NCBI GenBank assembly: GCA_963697525.1
Contig: OY969087.1
Span: 1,550,001-1,614,000, forward strand
Origin: Bradymonas sp963697525
GTDB lineage: Bacteria; Myxococcota_A; Bradymonadia; Bradymonadales; Bradymonadaceae
DNA: 64,000 bases
Reading direction: 5' to 3'
The stretch's first letter is position 1; every line of letters begins with the position of its first letter. Of this stretch, positions 45,355-53,589 are shown piece after piece. Position numbers and translations under genes: made by a program. The notes under the pieces are model-generated. The model saw nothing but the letters and a program-made list of their open reading frames with translations, was not told the DNA's origin and searched no databases.

Positions 45355-46383
45355 TTACTCGCCCTGCATCTTCAAGCACCGGTCGAAGATAGCAGGGACG
45401 CGGTCGAGCAGGCCGATCATCGGTCGGTGCATCCAGCGCCGGCGCGAGACCGCCAATAGAAGGCCGGTCAGCCCGTAATAATCGCGGGTGAGCTCGCGGT
45501 AGCGCTCCTCGTAGGCCTCGGGCTCGCCGGCGGCGATGGCCTCGACGGCAGCGCTGGCGGTGGCCACGCCCAGAGCGACGCCCTCGCCGGTCAGCGGGTC
45601 GAGGTAGCCGGCGGCGTCGCCGACCAGGAGCACGCGCCCGACGTGGCGTTGGGCGACGCGCTGCTCGAAGGGGCCGCCGCCCATCGCGTCGGTCACCCGC
45701 GGCGCGCCGTCGAGGCGCTCGGCCAGTTGGGGATAGTCGCCGAAGAGCTCGTCGAAGCGCCCGCCGTCGGTCGACAACAGCGCCACGCCCACCGTCTCGG
45801 GCCCCACGGGCGTGACGTAGGCCTCGCCATTTGGGCTCCAGTAGACCTCGACGCGGTCGGTCCACGGGGCGGCGCGAAAGTGGCGGCGCACCCCGAAGCG
45901 GCGCGGGCGGCGCGGCTCGCGCTCGACGCCGAGCTGGCGGCGGATGCGCGAGTGCAGCCCGTCGGCGGCGACCAGCCAGCGCGCCCGCAGCCCCGCGGCC
46001 TCGACGTGGTCGCCCAACTGCACGACGCGCTCGACGCGCCCGTCGATATGCGCCACGCCCAGCTCCTGGGCGCGCGCCCACAGCCGGCGCTGCAGCTCGG
46101 TGCGACGAACCCCGCGTCCGGGCTGGCGAAAATCGCCAGTGGCCGTGTAGTCGTCACGTTCGGCATCCAAATAGCGAATGCCCACGAAGTCGACCCCGTC
46201 GATCTCGTCGACGCCAAGCTCGTTCAGCCGCGTCAGCGCCGCCGGCATCAACCCCTCGCCGCACGCCTTGTCGATCGGCGCCGGGCGCGGCTCGACCACG
46301 GCACAGTCCATGCCCAACTGGGCCCCACGAATCGCCGCGGCGAGCCCCGCCGGGCCGCCGCCTGCTATGAGCACATCGTACAT
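45355..46383 (-). CDS. FAD-dependent oxidoreductase, geranylgeranyl-reductase/hydroxylase family
   Basis: 342 residues. N-terminal dinucleotide motif DVLIAGGGPAGLAAAIRGAQ, then ACGEGLMPAAL, the mid motif WLVAADGLHSRIRRQL and the second FAD motif LLVGDAAGYLDPLTGEGVAL. This combination defines the geranylgeranyl reductase/FAD_binding_3 group, which reduces isoprenoid double bonds or oxidises aromatic polyketides. The neighbour upstream on the same strand encodes a type III polyketide synthase; such pairs occur in bacterial biosynthetic clusters, so this enzyme may tailor its product. Confidence 0.88.
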   Translation of the reverse strand: MYDVLIAGGGPAGLAAAIRGAQLGMDCAVVEPRPAPIDKACGEGLMPAALTRLNELGVDEIDGVDFVGIRYLDAERDDYTATGDFRQPGRGVRRTELQRRLWARAQELGVAHIDGRVERVVQLGDHVEAAGLRARWLVAADGLHSRIRRQLGVEREPRRPRRFGVRRHFRAAPWTDRVEVYWSPNGEAYVTPVGPETVGVALLSTDGGRFDELFGDYPQLAERLDGAPRVTDAMGGGPFEQRVAQRHVGRVLLVGDAAGYLDPLTGEGVALGVATASAAVEAIAAGEPEAYEERYRELTRDYYGLTGLLLAVSRRRWMHRPMIGLLDRVPAIFDRCLKMQGE

Positions 46384-46413
46384 CTCGCTCCTCGCTTAAT
46401 CGTCCGGATATTC

Positions 46414-46619
46414 TCACCACAGAGGACGCAGCCGGAAAGTCTCACCACAGAGGACACAGAGGGCACAGAGAAAAAGCAAAGGCCGAATAAACCGCGAAGA
46501 GCGCAAAAGAGAGACTGTTCATGGCGCTGTTCTTTGCGAGCTTTGCGCCGCTGCGGTGAGAAAAGTAGTTCGCCGTTTTTTTGCCTTTCCCTCTGTGGCC
46601 TCTGTGCCCTCTGTGGTGA
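46414..46619. repeat. CACAGAGG-type inverted repeats with an inner hairpin-forming insert
   Basis: Two left-type arms (TCACCACAGAGG near 46415 and near 46450) face a right-type arm (TCTGTGGCCTCTGTGCCCTC..., about 46590-46619). The ~100 bases between them contain another imperfect inverted pair (CCGCGAAGAGCGCAAAAGAG with TTCTTTGCGAGCTTTGCG). This fills the gap between the oxidoreductase and polyketide synthase genes. Related to 20781-20858 and 39451-39488. Confidence 0.75.
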
Positions 46620-46633
46620 ATCTAACCGTCGAA

Positions 46634-47716
46634 CTATTCGAGCAAGACGAACTCGGCCGCGAAGCCCGGCCCCATCGCCAGGAGCATCGCCGGGCCCTCG
46701 ATGGGCCCCTTTGCCAGCGTCTTGCTGAGCACGTGCAGTACCGACGCGCTGGACATATTGCCGATTTCTCGAAGCGACTCCCAGGCGGTGGCCAGCTCGC
46801 CGTTGTCGAGCTCGAGGGCGGACTCGATGGCCTCGATGACCTTGGGCCCGCCGGGGTGGGAGATCCACGTGCGGATGTCGTCGCGCGTGAGCCCGCGCGT
46901 GGCCAGGAAGTCGTCGACTTCGCCGCGGACCTCGGCGTCGATGACCTCGGGCAGATCCCCGGAGAGCACCAGCCCGAAGCCGGTCTCATCGATGGTCCAG
47001 CCCATCACCCACTCGGTGTCGTGGAAGAAGGCGCTTCGGCTGTCGGCCATCGTCGGGCCCGTCTTCTCCAGGCGTCCAGCCAGCTCACTGCCCACGCCCA
47101 CCACGGCGGCGGCGCCGTCGGAAAATAGCGCGGCGGCGATGTAGTCGGCGATGGAGGTCTCATCGCGCTCCATGGTCAACGAGCATAGCTCGACCGACAG
47201 CAGCACCGCGGCGTGGTCGGGGTGGCCGCGAAGGTAATCGGCCATGCGCGCAAGGCCCGCGGCGCCGCCCACGCAGCCCAGCCCGAACATGGGGACGCGA
47301 CGAATGCTTCGGGGAAGCTCCATCTGGTTGATGACGCGCGCGTCGATGCTCGGGCTCGCCACACCGGTGACGGTGGTAAAGAAGATGGCGTCGAGCGCCG
47401 AGGCCGGCAGGCCCGCCTGTTCCAGGGCTTGCTCGATGGCCTGCGCCCCCAGCTCGGTGGCCACACGGATGTAGTGGTCGTTGGCCGCGCCGAAGCTGTC
47501 GATCTCGGCATATTGCTCGGGGGCGAGGGCGAGGTGGCGTGACTCGACGCCGACGCGCTCGAAGAAGTGCTCGACCCACTCGGCGTCGTAGTCGACGCCG
47601 CGCAAATCCCACGCCGCGCGCAGCGCCTGGCAGGCCTCGTCCTGGTCGATGCGGTGGGGTGGAAAGGCCACGCCCACCCCGGCGATGGAAGGAGCAGAAG
47701 ACGAGTTTGAACCCAT
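46634..47716 (-). CDS. type III polyketide synthase (chalcone-synthase-like)
   Basis: ATG 47716 gives 360 residues. The thiolase-fold triad is complete: Cys148 in FGLGCVGGAAGL, His287 in SHPGGPKVIEAI and Asn320 in GNMSSASVL. Spacing and the GPGFAAEFVLLE C-terminus match bacterial type III synthases, which extend an acyl-CoA starter with malonyl-CoA and cyclise it to alkylpyrones or alkylresorcinols. The FAD oxidoreductase on the same strand downstream is a likely tailoring enzyme. The 250-base repeat-filled gap means co-transcription is not certain. Product unknown. Confidence 0.9.
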   Translation of the reverse strand: MGSNSSSAPSIAGVGVAFPPHRIDQDEACQALRAAWDLRGVDYDAEWVEHFFERVGVESRHLALAPEQYAEIDSFGAANDHYIRVATELGAQAIEQALEQAGLPASALDAIFFTTVTGVASPSIDARVINQMELPRSIRRVPMFGLGCVGGAAGLARMADYLRGHPDHAAVLLSVELCSLTMERDETSIADYIAAALFSDGAAAVVGVGSELAGRLEKTGPTMADSRSAFFHDTEWVMGWTIDETGFGLVLSGDLPEVIDAEVRGEVDDFLATRGLTRDDIRTWISHPGGPKVIEAIESALELDNGELATAWESLREIGNMSSASVLHVLSKTLAKGPIEGPAMLLAMGPGFAAEFVLLE

Positions 47717-47878
47717 GATGTACGTCCCGGTTCGAGATGGTTGACTATGGAGAACGCTCCCCATGGCTAGAGCAACAGGGGTTTGTTTGGGCTTATTTCT
47801 CAGCGGTTTATGGATTTTTTAGGCGACAGGTTCGGTTCCTGGGAGGGCAAGTTGTTCCTCAAAGCCGACGAGAGACCG

Positions 47879-48565
47879 ATGAGAAGTAGATCGACGAAAC
47901 GAGTGGTGCGCGGTATCGGACTGGCGCTCGCGATGAGCCTGTCAACCGCGGCAGTCGCCCAGGAGCCCGGCCCCCGTGGCGGCCACACCTACACCATCTC
48001 TCAGAAAGATAGTCGCCTTTACGTCCAGGTTTACCACGACCGCGACACCATCGCGTCGGGGTTCGCCCACGACCACGTCATTCGCGCCGGAAAGATGGTC
48101 GGCGAGGTGAGCTTCGATCCCCAACAGCCAAAAGCCTGTCGGCTGACCCTGGACGTGCCCGCCCGTGCGCTCGTGGTCGACGCGCCGGCGATGCGACGCA
48201 AGGTGGGCTACAAAAAGATGCTCGACAAAGGTGACCGCCAGACCGTGCGCGACCATATGCTCGAGGACGACCAGCTCGACGCCGCCGAGCATCCCACACT
48301 GCAATTCAGCGCCAGCGACTGCCAGCCCATCACGGGCAAACAAGACCTGTACAACGTGCACCTGGCGGTGACCGTGCGCGGCAAGACCAAGACCAAGACC
48401 GTGCCGGTGCGCATCCGCGCCCGCGGCGGCGTGCTAGACGCCAAGAGCGCCTTCAACATGAAACACTCCGACTTCGGCATGAAGCCCTACTCGGCGCTGC
48501 TAGGCGCCGTGCAGGTCTCCCAGCCCATCCGCTTCGTCGCCCAGATGCGCGCCTACACCAAATAA
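47879..48565 (+). CDS. periplasmic YceI-family protein
   Basis: 228 residues from ATG 47879; a 32-residue in-frame extension exists but the signal peptide (VVRGIGLALAMSLSTAAVAQ) fits this start. The YceI-like beta-barrel follows: HDHVIRAGKMVGEVSFD, RDHMLEDDQLDAAEHPTLQF and KTKTVPVRIRARGG. YceI proteins bind isoprenoid or other long lipids in a hydrophobic tunnel. It is divergent from the type III polyketide synthase, a possible source of such a lipid (inference). Confidence 0.83.
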   Translation: MRSRSTKRVVRGIGLALAMSLSTAAVAQEPGPRGGHTYTISQKDSRLYVQVYHDRDTIASGFAHDHVIRAGKMVGEVSFDPQQPKACRLTLDVPARALVVDAPAMRRKVGYKKMLDKGDRQTVRDHMLEDDQLDAAEHPTLQFSASDCQPITGKQDLYNVHLAVTVRGKTKTKTVPVRIRARGGVLDAKSAFNMKHSDFGMKPYSALLGAVQVSQPIRFVAQMRAYTK

Positions 48566-48651
48566 GCCGCACCCCCCTTGCATCGCGACCGGGCTCCCAC
48601 AATAATGCCCCCGCTTTTGACCTCGACCACTTATTGTTTGGGAGCCCTTTC

Positions 48652-49353
48652 ATGCCTCGCGCGCTCATCTGCATGCCGACGTACAACGAGTCGGAGAACC
48701 TGCGGCCCATCGTTCAGGCCATCCACGCGGTCGTCCCCGAGACGCATATTCTGGTCATCGACGACAATTCTCCGGACGGCACCGGGGATATCGCCGACGA
48801 GTTGGCCGAGCGCGACGAGCGCATCCACGTGTTGCATCGCACCGAGAAGGCCGGGCTGGGCCAGGCGTATATCGCCGGCTTCAAGTGGGCGTTGGAGCAC
48901 GAGTACGAGCGCATCGTGGAGATGGACGCCGATTTTAGCCACCAGCCCAAATACCTGCCCGAGATGATCGGCCAGCTCGACAACTACGACGTCGTCGTGG
49001 GCTCGCGCTATGTCGCCGGCGGGGGCACCGAGGATTGGGGGCTGATCCGCAAGATCATCTCGCGCGGCGGGGGCACCTATGCGCGCATGATTCTGGGGCT
49101 GGACGTCCAGGACCTGACCGCCGGCTTCGTCGCCTGGCGCGCCCAGACGCTCCAGAATATCGGCTTCGAGGACGTCGAAGCCTCCGGCTACGTCTTCCAG
49201 ATCGACATGAAGTACCGCGCCCACAAAAAGGGCTACAAGATCTTGGAAGTGCCCATCGTCTTCCCCGACCGCATCGCCGGCGAGTCCAAGATGAGCCCCA
49301 ATATCGCCGCCGAGGCGCTGTGGCGGGTGTGGAAGATTCGGTTCAAGGTTTAA
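48652..49353 (+). CDS. polyprenol-phosphate glycosyltransferase (DPM1-like, GT2)
   Basis: ATG 48652 with GGGAG upstream gives 233 residues. GT-A fold: ICMPTYNESENLRPI, VIDDNSPDGTGDIADEL, acceptor loop TEKAGLGQAYIAGF, the metal-binding DxD in VEMDADFSH and VVGSRYVAGG. The pattern ends with FPDRIAGESKMS, characteristic of dolichol/polyprenol-phosphate mannosyltransferases. It transfers mannose (or another hexose) from a nucleotide sugar to polyprenol phosphate at the inner membrane. There are no transmembrane helices, so it is the short soluble form. Confidence 0.92.
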   Translation: MPRALICMPTYNESENLRPIVQAIHAVVPETHILVIDDNSPDGTGDIADELAERDERIHVLHRTEKAGLGQAYIAGFKWALEHEYERIVEMDADFSHQPKYLPEMIGQLDNYDVVVGSRYVAGGGTEDWGLIRKIISRGGGTYARMILGLDVQDLTAGFVAWRAQTLQNIGFEDVEASGYVFQIDMKYRAHKKGYKILEVPIVFPDRIAGESKMSPNIAAEALWRVWKIRFKV

Positions 49354-49360
49354 CTGGATT

Positions 49361-49626
49361 CACAGAGATCTTTCGGCTTCCGTGGGGGCCGGGCGTGTTG
49401 TGACCTGGCGGGTTTACACAGGGTTCTTGGTTCTTGGTTTTTGGTTCTTGCTGTTCGTGGATGTTCGCTCGAACCACCCGTATCGCCTGCCTGATGCCAC
49501 AGAAGGGACATGAGGGCAATTCACGATGCCCTGCAAAACCAAGAACCAACCACCAAGAACGCGCCGTAAAGCAGTCATTTGCCGCGAGACCCACCAGCGG
49601 CAAAAAGCGAAAGATCTGCGTGAACG
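49361..49626. repeat. nested inverted repeats (TTCTTGGTTCTTGG family)
   Basis: Outer pair: TTCACAGAGATCTTTCGG near 49361 and its imperfect inverse near 49605-49626. Inner pair: GGGTTCTTGGTTCTTGG (about 49421-49450) and CCAAGAACCAACCACCAAG (about 49539-49558). No gene lies within. Looks like a composite interspersed repeat between convergent genes. Confidence 0.7.
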
Positions 49627-49629
49627 CAC

Positions 49630-51015
49630 CTAGGAGCCGATATCTTCGCGCGAGAGGTCGAGCTTCTTCAGGATGTACTCCACGCTCTTTCGATGCACGC
49701 CGGCGATGCGTGCGGCCTTGGAGACGTTGCCGTCGGTGCCGTCGAGCAGGCGCATCCAGTAGCTCTTTTCGAACTCCTCGATGAGCCGGTTTTTGGCGTC
49801 CTTGAAGGGCAGGCCCTCCTCGATGGCCAGGTCGGCCATGGAGGCGGCCGACTCTTTGGCGGCCTCGGGTTTTTCGGGGGTGGGCTCGCTGGTCTGCAAA
49901 AAGCGCGTCTCGATCTCGTCGCCCTGGGTCAGGAGCACGGCGCGCTCGACGAAGTTTTTGAGCTCGCGCACGTTCCCCGGCCAGCGGTGGCGCTTGAGCT
50001 TCTCCATGGTCTTGTAGCTGACGTCGACGCCGTCACGCCCGGCCATCTCGTTGGCCGATTTTAGAAAATGCTCCACCAGCAAGGGGATGTCCTCGGGACG
50101 GTCGCGAAGCGGGGGCAGTTCGATCTTGATGACCGCGAAGCGATAGTACAGATCCTCGCGGAAGTTGCCCTCTTTGACCTCGTGGATGAGGTTGCGGTTG
50201 GTGGCGGCGACCACGCGCACGTCGGTCTTGATGGTGTCGTTGCTTCCCACGGGCTTGATCTCGCGCTTTTCCAGCGCGCGCAAAAGCTTGGGCTGCAGGT
50301 CGATGTCGAGCTCGCCGAGCTCGTCCAAAAACAATGTGCCGCCCTGGGCGGCCTCGAAGGCGCCCTTGCGCGTGCCCGTCGCCCCGGTAAACGCGCCCTT
50401 GATATGGCCGAAGAGCTCCGACTCGATGAGGTCGCGCGGGATCGCCGAGCAGTCCACCACGATAAACGGTTTGTCCTTGCGCGGGCTGTGCGAGTGCACG
50501 GCCTCGGCAACGAGCTCTTTACCCGTGCCGGACTCGCCCTCGACGAGCACGGTGGCGTCGGTGGGCGCCACGCGCTCGAGCAGCGAGAAGATCTCGCGCA
50601 TCGCCAGGCTGTTGCCCAACATCTGGCCGAATTTGGTCTTGTTGGAGAAGCGGACCTCGGCTTGGTCGCCGGTGATGTTGAATTGGATGCGCGTATTGCC
50701 CATCCGAAACACGGTGCCGTCCTCCAGGTAGACCTCGCGTACACCCAGCCCGCCGACGAAGGTGCCGTTTTTGGAACCGGTGTCCTTGAGCAAATAGCCG
50801 CGCTCGTCGACCTCGATGCTGGCGTGAAAGCGGCTGACGGCCGGGTCGTCGAGCACGATGTCGTTGTCCGGCGAGCTGCCAATCTCGACCTGGCGCTCCT
50901 CGAATGTTCCAGCGACCCCCTGGTTGTCCCCCTCGATGACGGCGAGCCGGTATTTCTGCAACTCGAGCTTCTGCTCGCCGCTGTCGAGATAAACTGTCCT
51001 GGTTACATCACTCAT
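49630..51015 (-). CDS. FHA-domain sigma-54-dependent transcriptional activator
   Basis: 461 residues. FHA domain at about 25-115 (VEIGSSPDNDIVLDDPAVSR, GSKNGTFVGG), then an AAA+ domain: Walker A GESGTGKELVAEAV, the sigma-54-contacting GAFTGA loop (ending GAFTGATGTRKGAF) and Walker B GGTLFLDELGELD. The Fis-type helix-turn-helix is at about 420-455 (GNVSKAARIAGVHRKSVEYI). FHA replaces the usual receiver, so activity is probably controlled by phosphothreonine on a partner. The adjacent PEGA kinase on the same strand is the obvious candidate. Such pairs are typical of myxobacteria. Confidence 0.94.
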   Translation of the reverse strand: MSDVTRTVYLDSGEQKLELQKYRLAVIEGDNQGVAGTFEERQVEIGSSPDNDIVLDDPAVSRFHASIEVDERGYLLKDTGSKNGTFVGGLGVREVYLEDGTVFRMGNTRIQFNITGDQAEVRFSNKTKFGQMLGNSLAMREIFSLLERVAPTDATVLVEGESGTGKELVAEAVHSHSPRKDKPFIVVDCSAIPRDLIESELFGHIKGAFTGATGTRKGAFEAAQGGTLFLDELGELDIDLQPKLLRALEKREIKPVGSNDTIKTDVRVVAATNRNLIHEVKEGNFREDLYYRFAVIKIELPPLRDRPEDIPLLVEHFLKSANEMAGRDGVDVSYKTMEKLKRHRWPGNVRELKNFVERAVLLTQGDEIETRFLQTSEPTPEKPEAAKESAASMADLAIEEGLPFKDAKNRLIEEFEKSYWMRLLDGTDGNVSKAARIAGVHRKSVEYILKKLDLSREDIGS

Positions 51016-51035
51016 TTGTTATTCGGGGTCTTAGG

Positions 51036-51091
51036 TGGAGCGCAGGCTGCCAACCTGCATCGGCAATGGAGCGCAGGCTGCCAGCCTGCAT
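51036..51091. repeat. 25-bp interspersed repeat, copies 2 and 3 in tandem
   Basis: Two direct copies at 51036-51060 and 51067-51091, differing by one base. The second is the exact reverse complement of 17317-17341. They lie in the 80-base gap between the PEGA kinase and the sigma-54 activator genes. Confidence 0.88.
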
Positions 51092-51096
51092 GAGTC

Positions 51097-53484
51097 TTAG
51101 TTGGTCGCAGTGTGCTCGAAGCCAATGGGCGACGTGCACTTATCCTGGGGCACCGTTACGTCATAACTCTTGGAAAATCCATCGCCCCAGGTCAGCACGA
51201 CCTTGTGCGGCCCGCTGGGCACTTTGATGCGGGCGCCGGCGGTCTCGCCGTGCGCTTTGCCATCGATCGAGACCTTGACCTGTAGGCCGACGGCCGGGCG
51301 CACGAGCAAGCAGCCTGTGGGGAGCTTGTCGAGCGCGATCGTATAGCGATTGTCCCAATTGTGCGAGACTCGAACCTTCTTGTCCACCGGGCGGTAGCCG
51401 TCGAGTTGGGCGATCAGGTGGACGCTCTGGCCGATGCGCAGCCGCGTGGCGCCGCGAACGGGCTTGCCGTCGAGCTCGATGTGGGCGCCGGCGGGCTTGC
51501 TCGCAAAGCGCACGCGCTTGTAGCGCGGCGCGGCCGGCTGGGCGTGGTGCTCGGTCTTGTTGGCCGTCGGGGGGGCCGCTTTGGCCGCGTCGGCGCCGGC
51601 ATCGGCGATCTTGTCGGCGTCCGCCGGCTTGCAAGTCATCGACAACTCCACGCCCTTGGCGGCCTCCTCGTAGGTGACCACCTCGCTCAGCGGCTGGCAG
51701 CCGGGGTGGCTGACCTCCAGGAGCACCTGCTCGCCGGGCGCCACGGTGATCTTAGCCTTGCCGGTTTCCTTGCGCTCGCCGTCGTTGATGTCGATGACGG
51801 CGTCCTCCGGCGTCACCGCCACCCACGCCTGGCGTGGTTGTTTGGCCGGCGCCTTGGCGTGCTGCAGCTCGATGGTGCCGTTGTCGAGCAGGACCTTTTT
51901 GTGGCGCTTGACCTCCACCGACAGGGTCTGCTCGGCGTAGCCGTCCTTGATGAGTTCGATATTGTGCTCGCCGGTCTCCAACTCCACGGTATACGGCGTT
52001 TTGGCGCCGGAGACCTTGACGCCGTCGACCTTGATGGCCGCGCCGTCGGGCTTGGTGTGCACGACCACCTTGCCATATTCGGTGCTGGCGTAGGTGTAGA
52101 ACACCGCGCCGCCGGTGACGAAGGCCACGGCCATGGCGATGGCGATCCAACGCTTGAAGCCGGTCGGGCGATCGTCGTCGCGCGCCGCCTCGGCGGTGGA
52201 CGTGCCGGTGGTGGGCTGGGGGACATCGTCGCTCGATTCGATGAGCGTCTGGCGGGACTCGCCTTCTTGGGCCGGGTTCTGGGTCGACCCATCGGTCTGC
52301 GGCGAGGCCGCGGGCGTCGAGCGCCCCACCGGGCCGGAGTCGAGCGTGGCCGTCTTGCCGCGCGCCAGGTTCTGCGCCTCGTTGGCCATCTCGGTGGCCG
52401 TGGTGCGCAGCGGATCGATGTCGTCGGTCGCCGCGCCGCCGTCGGCGGCGAGCTTGTCGAGCTCGGCGTTGAGCGCCTCATCGAGGTTCATGGGGCGATC
52501 GTTGGAGCGGTTCGTGCTGGAGGCGTCGCGCGCCCGGCGAAGCTCCTCGCGCTCGATGCCCTCGGGGAAGAGCTCACGCACGAATTCGGCGAGCTGCTGG
52601 CTGGTCACGGCGCTTCCGCCGCTGTACAGCCACTGAAGCAGCTCGACGTGCAGCTCGTCGATGGATTGGTAGCGCCGCTCGAGGTCGCGCGACAGCGCCT
52701 TGTCGACGATGGCGTCGAGCTCGGCGGGGATCTCCGGGTTGAGCTCGCTGGGGGTGACAAATTCGCATTTGCGCACCAGATCGAGGCTCTGCAGGTCGCT
52801 CTCGCCCTGGAAGGGGCGCCTGCCGGTGAGCATTTCGTAGAGGACCACCCCCATCGAAAAGATGTCGCTGCGCGCGTCGACCGACTTGCCGGCGGCCTGC
52901 TCCGGGCTCATATAACAGATCTTGCCCTGGATGCGCCCGCTGACCGTTTTGGCCGCCCGGCTGGTCGCCCGGGCGATGCCGAAGTCGATGACTTTGACCT
53001 CGCCGTCGCGCGAGATCAGGATATTCGACGGGCTGACGTCGCGGTGGACGATGTTGAGCGACTCGCCGGCGTCGTCGGTGCGCCGGTGGGCATAGTCCAG
53101 CCCCTTGCACGCCTCGGTGACGATGTAGACGGCCAGGTGCGCCGGCAAGATCGTGTCTTCGCGCTGCAGCCGTTTGAGCACGTCGCGCAAGTCGCGCCCG
53201 GGCACGTACTCCATGGCGATGAAGTACTCGCCGTCCTCCTCGCCCATGTCGAAGACCGGCACGATATTGCCGTGGGCCAGGTTGACGACGATGCGCCCCT
53301 CGTCGAGGAATTTGGTGATGAATTCCTGTTCCTCGGCCAGGTGCTCCAGGATCTTCTTGATGATCACCGTCTTCTCGAAGCCCGCCGCCCCCCGCGATTT
53401 GGCCAGGTAGATCACGCCCATGCCGCCCACGGCGATACGCTTGATGAGCTCGTAGCGCCCTAGTTGTCGTGTCTCCTCGGCCAT
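51097..53484 (-). CDS. serine/threonine protein kinase with extracytoplasmic PEGA domains
   Basis: 795 residues. Kinase domain at about 10-280: RIAVGGMGVIYLAKS, VIIKKIL lysine, VHRDVSPSNILIS, VIDFGIARATS and YMSPEQAAG. A Ser/Thr/Gln-rich juxtamembrane linker follows, one transmembrane helix at about 443-465 (IAIAMAVAFVTGGAVFYTY), then three beta-rich PEGA-like repeats (KPDGAAIKVDGVKVSGAKTP; KPAGAHIELDGKPVRGATRL; LLVRPAVGLQVKVSIDGK). PEGA domains are thought to sense envelope or S-layer/peptidoglycan features. It lies directly upstream of the FHA-sigma54 activator on the same strand, suggesting a kinase-to-transcription pathway. Confidence 0.93.
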   Translation of the reverse strand: MAEETRQLGRYELIKRIAVGGMGVIYLAKSRGAAGFEKTVIIKKILEHLAEEQEFITKFLDEGRIVVNLAHGNIVPVFDMGEEDGEYFIAMEYVPGRDLRDVLKRLQREDTILPAHLAVYIVTEACKGLDYAHRRTDDAGESLNIVHRDVSPSNILISRDGEVKVIDFGIARATSRAAKTVSGRIQGKICYMSPEQAAGKSVDARSDIFSMGVVLYEMLTGRRPFQGESDLQSLDLVRKCEFVTPSELNPEIPAELDAIVDKALSRDLERRYQSIDELHVELLQWLYSGGSAVTSQQLAEFVRELFPEGIEREELRRARDASSTNRSNDRPMNLDEALNAELDKLAADGGAATDDIDPLRTTATEMANEAQNLARGKTATLDSGPVGRSTPAASPQTDGSTQNPAQEGESRQTLIESSDDVPQPTTGTSTAEAARDDDRPTGFKRWIAIAMAVAFVTGGAVFYTYASTEYGKVVVHTKPDGAAIKVDGVKVSGAKTPYTVELETGEHNIELIKDGYAEQTLSVEVKRHKKVLLDNGTIELQHAKAPAKQPRQAWVAVTPEDAVIDINDGERKETGKAKITVAPGEQVLLEVSHPGCQPLSEVVTYEEAAKGVELSMTCKPADADKIADAGADAAKAAPPTANKTEHHAQPAAPRYKRVRFASKPAGAHIELDGKPVRGATRLRIGQSVHLIAQLDGYRPVDKKVRVSHNWDNRYTIALDKLPTGCLLVRPAVGLQVKVSIDGKAHGETAGARIKVPSGPHKVVLTWGDGFSKSYDVTVPQDKCTSPIGFEHTATN

Positions 53485-53589
53485 CTCTACCTACTCGCGA
53501 ATGCGCAACGCCCCAAAGAATCACACCTGCGAGCAACGAAGGTCAACCAGAGAACGTCGGCCCGGGACACTCCCTGGCGTGGTGCCCCA

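Noticed and set aside
51361..53463. 700-codon plus-strand open frame opposite the PEGA kinase
   Set aside because: A mirror of the kinase gene in GC-rich DNA; no start signal or motifs.
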